Part shown: positions 6,771 to 12,814 of the stretch, in pieces
Position numbering within the stretch: the first letter of the stretch is position 1
Layout of the letters: each line of letters opens with the position of its first letter
Assembly (NCBI GenBank): GCA_964418885.1
Contig: CAYQNW010000097.1
Location: 1 to 12,814 of the forward strand
Direction: 5' to 3'
Source: BMS3ABIN03 sp964418885
GTDB taxonomy: Bacteria; Bacteroidota; Ignavibacteria; Ignavibacteriales; Ignavibacteriaceae
Length of the DNA: 12,814 bases
Notes under the pieces: generated by a model
Told to the model about the DNA's origin: nothing
What the model saw: the letters and a program-made list of their open reading frames with translations, nothing else
Database searches by the model: none
Program-made: the position numbers and the translations under genes

Positions 6771-9494
6771 GGACAGGTTGCCTGGCGTTACGATATTCTT
6801 GAAGGCGATGGGATTTACAAATCGAATGACGGCGGGGCGACGTGGATGAATATAGGTTTAAGAAAAACTAAATATACCGGAAGAATTTTAGTCGATCAGA
6901 AAAATTCTGAACGTGTTTTGGTTGCTGCACTTGGTTCTGTTTTCGGTTCGAGTAAAGACAGGGGAATTTATCTAACGAATGATGGCGGTGAAAACTGGAA
7001 ACAGGTTCTATATGTAAATGATTCTACCGGTGCTGTTGATCTCGCTTGCGATCCGCTTTATCCTGAAATAATTTATGCTGCATTATGGCAAATGAGAATG
7101 CATCCCTGGTTAGACTACTATATGCCTCAGGTAGGTTACGGTTCCGGTATTTATAAAAGTATTGATGGAGGAGAACACTGGACGAAACTTTCAATCGATG
7201 GCTTGGAAGATGTCCCTCTCGGCAGAATAGGATTAGCAGTAGCAAGAGGTAGTGCCGGAAAAATAGTTTATGCCAGTATCGATGCAACCGGGAAGGAAAA
7301 AGGTTTGTATAAATCGATAAATGGCGGAGAACTCTGGGACTTTGTAAACAAAGACAGTACTCTTGCAAACTCTTATTTCGGTAGAGTAAATGTTGATCCG
7401 GTAAATTCTGAAATCGTTTATGTAATGGGTCGTTCGATTAGTCGTTCAACAGATGGAGGAAAAACTTTTACGATCTTCAGGGGTGCACCCGGTGGAGACG
7501 ATTATCATTTCTTATGGATAAATCCAAAAAATCCGAATTACATGATAACTGCATCAGACCAGGGAACGATAGTTTCAGTTAATGGTGGGGCAACATGGTC
7601 AACCTGGTATAATCAGCCAACGGGACAATTATATCATTTAGCTGCTGATGACAGGTTTCCTTACAGGATTTATGCTGGTCAGCAGGATAACGGAACTGTT
7701 TCTATTTTAAGCCGCGGGCCTTACGGTGTTATCGAAGACCGTGACTGGCACCCGGTCGGTGCGGATGAAAGAGATTATGATATTCCTAATCCGGGGGATC
7801 CCGATATGGTAATTGGTTCGGGACTTGGTGGTGATTTGAAAAAATTTGATGAGATAACGAGACAGTCTGCTGAGATTTCTCCTTATCCTCATAACAGCTA
7901 TGCGGCAAAACAAAATACAGTTAAATTACGTTACTCATGGATCACTCCAATTGCATATTCACCAATAGGCAAACATTCATTGTATTTCGGCGCGCAATTT
8001 CTTTTCAGATCGACGAACAACGGAAGCAACTGGGAAATTGTCAGTCCCGATTTAAGCCGCAAAATTAATGATGCCGGAGATTGTAAAAACCCTGATTTAA
8101 CTGAAGCTGCAAATTGCGGTTACGGTGTAATCTGGAGCATCGCTCCTTCCCCTATTGCTGAAAACATAATATGGGTTGGAACCGACGATGGGTTGATTCA
8201 TCTTACAACTGATGAAGGAAAAACCTGGAATAATGTAACTCCTCCCGGTATTCCTTTGTGGGGAAGAATTGATGCAATAGATCCTTCACCTTTTTCGATT
8301 CACTCGGCTTATGTTGCTGTTAATCTTCACAGGTTGAATGATTTCAGACCTTTAATTTTTAAAACTACCGATGACGGAAAAACGTGGAGGAAAATAGTTA
8401 AAGGTCTTCCCGAAGATGAATACATTAATGTTGTAAGAACAGATAGAACAAAAGAAGGATTATTATTCGCCGGAACAAACAGAAGTGTTTATGTATCCTT
8501 TGATGACGGACTGAAATGGCATCCGTTAAAGTTAAATTTCCCTACTACATCTGTGCGTGATCTTTTAGTTCATCAGAACGATTTGATTGCCGCAACGCAA
8601 GGTAGAGCAATCTGGATACTCGACGACTTGCAGCCGCTTCGTGAAATAAATAAAGAGTTTATCAATGAACAAGTCCATCTTTTTCATCCGAGTGATGCGT
8701 GGAGAATTCGCGGCAACGAAAACCGCGATACACCCTGGCCTCCTTCAACTCCTTTAGGACAAAATCCTCCAGACGGTGTAATTATTTATTACTGGTTAAA
8801 AAATGATGCACAGAAAGTCACTTTAACAATTAAAGATTTGGATGGAAATATTATTCGTGAATATTCAAGTACCGATAAACCTGATAGTCTCAATGCATAC
8901 CGTTATTTTGATAAACGATGGCTTGGAATACCAAAAACATTTTCCGGTGAGGCTGGTATGCATCGATTTGTCTGGGATTTAAGATATACAAGACCGAAGG
9001 CTTTACAATACAATTACACAATAGCGGGTTTGTGGAAAGAAGGTACACCGGTAAATCCGCGGGGACCGATTGTTTTACCCGGCACTTACAATATCGTACT
9101 AACTGCGGATGGCAGAGAGTATTTTCAGCGATTGACTGTTAAAATGGATCCCCGTGTTGAAGTGAACATTGAAGAATTAAAAAAGCAACTCGAATTATCC
9201 AAAAGTGTTATTGCAACTCTTGAGCAATCTGTGAATGTTCATAATCAAATCGATAAAAAATTGAAGGATAGTATTGAAGTTGTAAGCAATGAGATCTCCG
9301 ATTCGCTTAAAAATATGAAAATGATTGTGAATGCTATAAGCAACGTGTTTGCGGGTTTAGTAACCGATGTACAAAGTGCGGATACCAAACCATCACAAGG
9401 ACAAGAAGAGTTGTTCGATGAATACAAAATAAGGTTTAAAGAAATCCTTAAACGATGGGAAGATATAAAATCCAGGCTTCAAATAAATTACTAA
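6771..9494 (+). CDS. Sortilin/VPS10-like Asp-box (BNR) repeat protein, N-terminus missing in gap
   Basis: The visible 907 residues form a beta-propeller protein of the family often annotated as VPS10 domain-containing or 'glycosyl hydrolase, BNR repeat'. Ten Asp-box motifs (S/T-x-D/N-x-G-x-x-W/F) are present: SNDGGATW, TNDGGENW, SIDGGEHW, SINGGELW, STDGGKTF, SVNGGATW, STNNGSNW, TTDEGKTW, TTDDGKTW and SFDDGLKW. The propeller ends near RAIWILDDLQPL. A C-terminal beta domain follows (YWLKNDAQKVTLTIKD, HRFVWDLRYTRP, LPGTYNIVLTADGREYFQRL), then a charged helical tail of about 110 residues that may form a coiled coil. Relatives are normally secreted and about 1,000-1,050 residues long. By memory of the family, a signal peptide and roughly 130 residues are lost in the gap. 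Asp boxes are structural, not catalytic, so no glycosidase activity can be claimed. The left edge of the CDS is the end of the N run, not a start codon. Confidence 0.9.
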   Translation, partial: GQVAWRYDILEGDGIYKSNDGGATWMNIGLRKTKYTGRILVDQKNSERVLVAALGSVFGSSKDRGIYLTNDGGENWKQVLYVNDSTGAVDLACDPLYPEIIYAALWQMRMHPWLDYYMPQVGYGSGIYKSIDGGEHWTKLSIDGLEDVPLGRIGLAVARGSAGKIVYASIDATGKEKGLYKSINGGELWDFVNKDSTLANSYFGRVNVDPVNSEIVYVMGRSISRSTDGGKTFTIFRGAPGGDDYHFLWINPKNPNYMITASDQGTIVSVNGGATWSTWYNQPTGQLYHLAADDRFPYRIYAGQQDNGTVSILSRGPYGVIEDRDWHPVGADERDYDIPNPGDPDMVIGSGLGGDLKKFDEITRQSAEISPYPHNSYAAKQNTVKLRYSWITPIAYSPIGKHSLYFGAQFLFRSTNNGSNWEIVSPDLSRKINDAGDCKNPDLTEAANCGYGVIWSIAPSPIAENIIWVGTDDGLIHLTTDEGKTWNNVTPPGIPLWGRIDAIDPSPFSIHSAYVAVNLHRLNDFRPLIFKTTDDGKTWRKIVKGLPEDEYINVVRTDRTKEGLLFAGTNRSVYVSFDDGLKWHPLKLNFPTTSVRDLLVHQNDLIAATQGRAIWILDDLQPLREINKEFINEQVHLFHPSDAWRIRGNENRDTPWPPSTPLGQNPPDGVIIYYWLKNDAQKVTLTIKDLDGNIIREYSSTDKPDSLNAYRYFDKRWLGIPKTFSGEAGMHRFVWDLRYTRPKALQYNYTIAGLWKEGTPVNPRGPIVLPGTYNIVLTADGREYFQRLTVKMDPRVEVNIEELKKQLELSKSVIATLEQSVNVHNQIDKKLKDSIEVVSNEISDSLKNMKMIVNAISNVFAGLVTDVQSADTKPSQGQEELFDEYKIRFKEILKRWEDIKSRLQINY

Positions 9495-9644
9495 ATGTCC
9501 AACGTAAGATAATAACTACCACCTTCCGAACATTTTTCTCTAAAATACGGATTGCATGAGTATGCTGTAAATCATAGTACCAATTCCTTCAATTGTAATT
9601 CTTTTTCAGCATCGGTAAATTTGATCCGTTGAAATTAATTGAAT

Positions 9645-10130
9645 ATGGAAACAGGAAATAAAATATCGCTAGCGGGTGAATATTTTAACAAAGCTTATGA
9701 CCTTCATCTTAAAGGTAAAATAGATGGAGCGATTAAAAATTATAAGCTTTCGATAGAATTATACCCGACTGCAAAAGCGCATACATACTTAGGCTGGGCA
9801 TATAGTCTTCGCGGTAGATTTGAAGATGCAATCGAGGAATGCCGTGTTGCCATAGAACTCGATCCTGATTATGGGAATCCCTACAATGATATAGGTTCAT
9901 ACCTGATCAACCTGAAAAGATTTGATGAAGCAATCGACTGGCTTGAGAAAGCTCTTGAAATTAATGATTATGAAACGAAACATTATCCATTATATAATCT
10001 TGGAAGAATTTACGAAAGGAAAGGGGAATGGGGAGCAGCGATGAAATATTATGCTGAAGCAATAAAGATCAATCCCGATTATGAAGTTGCAAAAAATGCG
10101 CTCATTCGCCTCACTGCAATGATGAATTGA
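9645..10130 (+). CDS. Small TPR protein (four repeats)
   Basis: This 161-residue protein consists of about four canonical 34-residue TPRs (about residues 10-43, 44-77, 78-111 and 116-149), with consensus positions such as AHTYLGWAYSLRGRFEDAIE and YNLGRIYERKGEWGAAMKYY. The segment GNPYNDIGSYLINL (77-90) is a characteristic, well-conserved stretch I associate with a widespread family of small bacterial TPR proteins without known function. There is no signal peptide, so it is probably a cytoplasmic adaptor. The start is ATG 9645; a TTG two codons upstream is less likely. No Shine-Dalgarno is visible, unlike several neighbours. It stands alone: 150 bp after the Asp-box gene and 277 bp before the aminotransferase gene. 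Confidence 0.85.
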   Translation: METGNKISLAGEYFNKAYDLHLKGKIDGAIKNYKLSIELYPTAKAHTYLGWAYSLRGRFEDAIEECRVAIELDPDYGNPYNDIGSYLINLKRFDEAIDWLEKALEINDYETKHYPLYNLGRIYERKGEWGAAMKYYAEAIKINPDYEVAKNALIRLTAMMN

Positions 10131-10162
10131 TAATTGTATGATCTTGTATAAAGTATAAATAG

Positions 10163-10281
10163 CCACGAATTTTAAGTCGTGGTAAGTGAAACATAGGAAA
10201 CAAAAGGCTTTAGCCTAAATCGTTTTCTGTATTTTGACTAAGGTCCAAGTTTGTCTTTTTCTATTCCACGTCCTAAAGGAC
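10163..10281. repeat. Cluster of three small palindromes, possible decayed interspersed repeat
   Basis: Three short hairpins lie in the 277-bp spacer before the aminotransferase gene: CCACGA/TCGTGG (10163-10168 / 10177-10182, 8-base loop), AGGC-TTTA-GCCT (10205-10216) and GTCC-TAAA-GGAC (10270-10281). Two share a TTTA/TAAA loop. The context CCAC at 10266-10269 before the third stem recalls the CCACG arm of the first. None is followed by a T-run, so they are not ordinary terminators. The pattern resembles palindromic intergenic repeats, but only one copy of the cluster is in the window, so this is tentative. The first hairpin could act as a weak 3' end for the TPR gene. Confidence 0.35.
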
Positions 10282-10395
10282 ATTGTAATTCATACAACAA
10301 AAATCCTGCTGAATGACAATCATAATCTAATATTGAAACCCTACTCACATTAATTATCCGTAAATTTGAAAAAAGTAACTTCAGATTTTTTCCAC

Positions 10396-10400
10396 GGAGA
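10396..10400 (+). promoter_or_regulatory. Shine-Dalgarno site that sets the aminotransferase start
   Basis: GGAGA ends seven bases before the ATG at 10408. It favours that start over an in-frame TTG at 10366, whose extra 14 codons would contain the site. Confidence 0.75.
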
Positions 10401-10407
10401 TTCTCCA

Positions 10408-11733
10408 ATGAAAAACACACCAATTAATTACGAAATAGTTCAAAAGAAAATTGAAGAGAGTAAACTGAACGCAATCAGTAAAGCCTCGATAAGGGAAATT
10501 AAAAAGCTCATCGATGAGATAGAAAAAGAAGCAAGTGAAAAATATATCAGGATGGAAATGGGTATCCCCGGTCTTCCGCCATCAAAGATAGGAGTAGATG
10601 CAGAAATTGAAGCGTTGAAAAAAGGTGTTGCCGCGATCTATGCTGATATTCAGGGAATACCCGAATTAAAAAAAGAAACATCGCGTTTTGTTAAATTATT
10701 TTTAGATGTAGATGTCGATCCTGAAGGTTGTATACCAACAGTCGGTTCGATGCAGGGAGGTTTTGCAGCATTCATTGCAACATCAAGAATGTATAAAGGA
10801 AAAGATACAACTCTTTTTCTCGATCCTGGTTTTCCGGTTCACAAACAGCAGGTAAAGCTGTTAGGACAAAAATGGGAGAAATTCGATGTTTATGATTTCC
10901 GCGGAGAAAAACTACGGGACAAACTGGAATCGGTTTTACAAAAAGGAAACATAGCCGCAATGCTTTATTCCAATCCCAATAATCCTTCCTGGATTTGTTT
11001 TACGGAAGACGAATTAAAAATTATTGCCGAGCTTGCCGATAAGTATAATGTTGTAGTGCTCGAAGACCTTGCTTATGTTGCAATGGATTTCAGGAAAGAT
11101 CTTTACACACCGGGAAAACCTCCTTATCAGGCAACAGCTGCACGTTACACAGATAATTTTATTTTATTTATTTCAAGTTCAAAGGCTTTCAGTTATGCGG
11201 GACAAAGAATCGGGATGATGATAATTTCCAATTCTCTTTATAACAAAAAATGTCCTGATCTGAAAAGATCTTATAACTCTGATATTTTTGGAAACGCAAT
11301 GATCTTTGGAACTCTCTATCCGTTAAGTGCGGGTGTTACTCATTCAGCGCAGCATGCTCTGGCCGCAATGTACAAAGCTGCAAACGAAGGCAAGTTCAAT
11401 TTTGTAGAAGAGGTTAAAGAGTACGGCGAGAAAGCAAGGATCATGAAAAAGATGTTTACCGATAACGGTTTTTACATTGTGTATGATAAGGATGTAGATA
11501 AACCGATTGCTGACGGATTCTATTTTACGTTTGCTTATCCTGGTTTATCCGGTGAAGAATTAATTCGTGAATTAATCTTTTACGGAATAAGCGCCATCTC
11601 TCTTGAAATTACAGGAAGCGAGAGAACAGATGGAATCCGGGCTTGTGTTTCGCTAGTTCAACGCAGCCAGTTTCCTGATCTTGAATACAGGCTCAAAAAA
11701 TTTCACGAACATCATACTATTAAAGTAACATAA
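10408..11733 (+). CDS. PLP-dependent class I/II aminotransferase
   Basis: This 441-residue protein is a fold-type I aminotransferase. The internal Schiff-base lysine is K259 in SSSKAFSYAGQRIG, with R267 as the phosphate-binding arginine. Other landmarks are the cofactor-contacting G-SMQGG segment (113-118), Y187-S-N-P-N-N-P (187-193) with N192 as the conserved Asn, D220 and Y223 in LEDLAYVAMDF, and R411 (GIRACVS), the probable substrate-carboxylate arginine. The N-terminal region with YIRMEMGIPGLPPS (46-59) and AAIYADIQGIPELK (75-88) closely resembles an aminotransferase conserved across Bacteroidota as I remember it. It lacks a firm functional assignment, so I give no symbol. Amino-donor specificity cannot be read from the sequence. 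It is cytoplasmic, with no signal peptide. The start is set by GGAGA. The EIIA gene follows 95 bp later with no clear terminator between, so read-through is possible. Confidence 0.9.
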   Translation: MKNTPINYEIVQKKIEESKLNAISKASIREIKKLIDEIEKEASEKYIRMEMGIPGLPPSKIGVDAEIEALKKGVAAIYADIQGIPELKKETSRFVKLFLDVDVDPEGCIPTVGSMQGGFAAFIATSRMYKGKDTTLFLDPGFPVHKQQVKLLGQKWEKFDVYDFRGEKLRDKLESVLQKGNIAAMLYSNPNNPSWICFTEDELKIIAELADKYNVVVLEDLAYVAMDFRKDLYTPGKPPYQATAARYTDNFILFISSSKAFSYAGQRIGMMIISNSLYNKKCPDLKRSYNSDIFGNAMIFGTLYPLSAGVTHSAQHALAAMYKAANEGKFNFVEEVKEYGEKARIMKKMFTDNGFYIVYDKDVDKPIADGFYFTFAYPGLSGEELIRELIFYGISAISLEITGSERTDGIRACVSLVQRSQFPDLEYRLKKFHEHHTIKVT

Positions 11734-11828
11734 AGTTAATTTTACCAGATTGCTAAAGGGCTTGGGTATTATTAAATTTCGCCTCGATTAAAATAATTTT
11801 GTTTAAGGAAAAATAAAGAACAGGAAAT

Positions 11829-12299
11829 ATGAAAGTATTCGAATTGCTTGATGAAAAATTCATTTTAACTGATTTCAAAAACAAAGAAAAAAAAGAAATT
11901 GTCAATGAATTGATCGATCTTTATAAAGAAAGCGATAAAGTAAACGATCTAGAAAAAGTAAGAAGTGCCGTACTGGAAAGAGAAAAAATTATGTCCACTG
12001 GTGTTGGAAAAGGATTCGCAATTCCTCACGGTAAAACAAACGCGGTAAATGATGTTATAGCGGCATTCGGAAAAACTGGAAGAAATATTGATTACGATGC
12101 ACTCGACGGCAATCCCGTTCACCTTATTTTTTTACTTGTTGGCAGAGATGATATGGTAAGTAAGCATATAAAGCTGCTCAGCAGAATTTCCCGGATGATG
12201 AATAAAGATGAATTCAGAGATCAGCTTGTTAAAGCAAATTCTGAACAGGATATTATTGAAATATTCAGGAAGGAAGAAGAAAATTATTCTGATGTTTAA
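11829..12299 (+). CDS. PTS EIIA domain protein, fructose/nitrogen (PtsN-like) type
   Basis: This 156-residue protein is a single EIIA domain of the fructose/mannitol/Ntr type (usual length about 150). The phosphorylatable histidine is H67 in STGVGKGFAIPHGKT (56-70). The second conserved histidine is H113 in the SKHIKLLSRISRMM segment. There is no EIIB or EIIC transport domain, and no EI or HPr gene nearby. It is therefore more likely a regulatory EIIA-Ntr-like protein, accepting phosphate from an EI/HPr pair elsewhere and controlling a partner, than part of a sugar transporter. The partner is unknown. The start ATG 11829 has only a close-set AGGAA (11822-11826) upstream, so translation initiation may be weak. 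hisS begins 21 bp after the stop, consistent with one transcript. Confidence 0.9.
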   Translation: MKVFELLDEKFILTDFKNKEKKEIVNELIDLYKESDKVNDLEKVRSAVLEREKIMSTGVGKGFAIPHGKTNAVNDVIAAFGKTGRNIDYDALDGNPVHLIFLLVGRDDMVSKHIKLLSRISRMMNKDEFRDQLVKANSEQDIIEIFRKEEENYSDV

Positions 12300-12320
12300 G
12301 CAACAATCAGTTTAAGATTT

Positions 12321-12814
12321 ATGATCAAAGCAATCAGAGGCACCAAGGATATCCTTCCATCCGAAATCTCACGCTGGCACTACCTCGAAAATATTATTAA
12401 ACAAATCTTTTCTAATTTTAATTATAAAGAGATAAGAACACCTGTATTTGAAGAGACAACTCTTTTTGGGCGAAGCATCGGTGAAGAAACCGATATTGTA
12501 AGTAAAGAGATGTACACTTTCAAAGATAAAGGTGATACGAGCATAACACTTAAACCAGAAATGACAGCAGGTGTTGTAAGAGCTTTTATCGAACACTCGC
12601 TCGGAGGGCAGCAGCCTTTAATAAAGTTATATTACATATCACCCATGTTCAGACAGGAAAGACCCCAGGCAGGAAGACTCAGACAGTTCCATCAATTCGG
12701 CGGGGAAGCGCTCGGCAGTTCATCACCGTTGTTAGATGCTGAGATGATTCAAATAGCATTTGATATTTTAAAATCTCTCGGCTTAAAAGATCTTACCGTT
12801 AAAATTAATTCGCT
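12321..12814 (+). CDS. hisS: Histidyl-tRNA synthetase, 3'-truncated by the window edge
   Basis: From ATG 12321 the frame stays open to the end of the window: 164 full codons of a class II synthetase normally about 420 residues long. The N-terminus IKAIRGTKDILP is the signature HisS start, followed by ETDIVSKEMYTF, TLKPEMTAGVVRA (usually LRPE.T) and motif 2, FRQERPQAGRLRQFHQFGGE, with the ATP- and tRNA-contacting arginine. The enzyme charges tRNA-His with histidine in the cytoplasm. Motif 3 and the anticodon-binding domain lie outside the window. There is no Shine-Dalgarno before this ATG (the context is TTTAAGATTT), so it may be translated by coupling with the EIIA gene 21 bp upstream. Confidence 0.95.
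   Translation, partial: MIKAIRGTKDILPSEISRWHYLENIIKQIFSNFNYKEIRTPVFEETTLFGRSIGEETDIVSKEMYTFKDKGDTSITLKPEMTAGVVRAFIEHSLGGQQPLIKLYYISPMFRQERPQAGRLRQFHQFGGEALGSSSPLLDAEMIQIAFDILKSLGLKDLTVKINS

Noticed and set aside
7024..7368. 114-codon minus-strand ORF
   Set aside because: It lies wholly inside the Asp-box gene, has no recognisable domain, and its composition is that of an antisense shadow.
9581..9606. CAATT/AATTG hairpin after the Asp-box gene followed by a T-rich stretch
   Set aside because: The stem is only five AT-rich pairs and the T-run is not adjacent, so it is too weak to call as a terminator.
10366..10407. TTG start adding 14 residues to the aminotransferase
   Set aside because: GGAGA lies correctly before ATG 10408, and the extension does not resemble the family N-terminus.
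12369..12596. 75-codon minus-strand ORF
   Set aside because: It is antisense to the clear hisS start, whose signature motifs are in the plus-strand frame.

Overview
The window looks like a piece of a draft or metagenome-assembled genome from the Bacteroidota/Chlorobiota/Ignavibacteria group. The DNA is AT-rich. Secreted proteins have short hydrophobic signal peptides, one ending in an ...FA|Q-type site, and there are several TPR proteins. One aminotransferase belongs to a form I know mainly from Bacteroidota and relatives. Several genes nevertheless have clear Shine-Dalgarno sequences (GGAGGA, AAAGGAGA, AGGAG), which fits Ignavibacteria-like lineages better than typical Bacteroidia. This placement is inference from protein style, not a computed assignment. 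A run of exactly 100 N (6671-6770) marks a scaffold join.

Layout. (1) 2-1660 (+): C-terminal part of a large TPR protein with about a dozen 42-residue repeats. The reading frame is open to the left edge, and its first residues resemble the linker of bacterial Ser/Thr kinase-TPR proteins. (2) 1896-2636 (+): an unrecognised lipoprotein followed by a rho-independent terminator. (3) 2842-3339 (+): a bacterioferritin with a full ferroxidase site and the haem-ligand methionine. It ends at a perfect 9-bp hairpin terminator shared with the convergent genes on its right. (4) 6545-3386 (-): a molybdenum hydroxylase operon of the isoquinoline 1-oxidoreductase (IorA/IorB) type. The [2Fe-2S] subunit and the Tat-targeted molybdopterin subunit overlap by ATGA, and a small secreted protein of unknown function follows. 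(5) 6671-9494 (+): the gap, then a sortilin/VPS10-like protein with ten Asp-box motifs whose N-terminus is lost in the gap. (6) 9645-10130 (+): a small four-TPR protein. (7) 10131-10407: intergenic DNA with three small hairpins that look like decayed palindromic repeats. (8) 10408-12814 (+): a class I/II PLP aminotransferase, a stand-alone PTS EIIA (fructose/nitrogen type) protein and the start of hisS, which runs off the right edge.

How the genes relate. The only tight functional unit is the IorA/IorB pair. It should form a periplasmic two-subunit oxidoreductase passing electrons from a molybdenum cofactor through two [2Fe-2S] clusters to an acceptor not encoded here. The EIIA and hisS genes are 21 bp apart and probably cotranscribed. 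The rest look like independent housekeeping, surface or signalling genes. I see no CRISPR array, transposase, phage gene, tRNA or rRNA, and no convincing new defence or mobile system. The most useful second looks are the unknown third gene of the Mo-hydroxylase operon, the hairpin cluster and the truncated kinase-like TPR gene.
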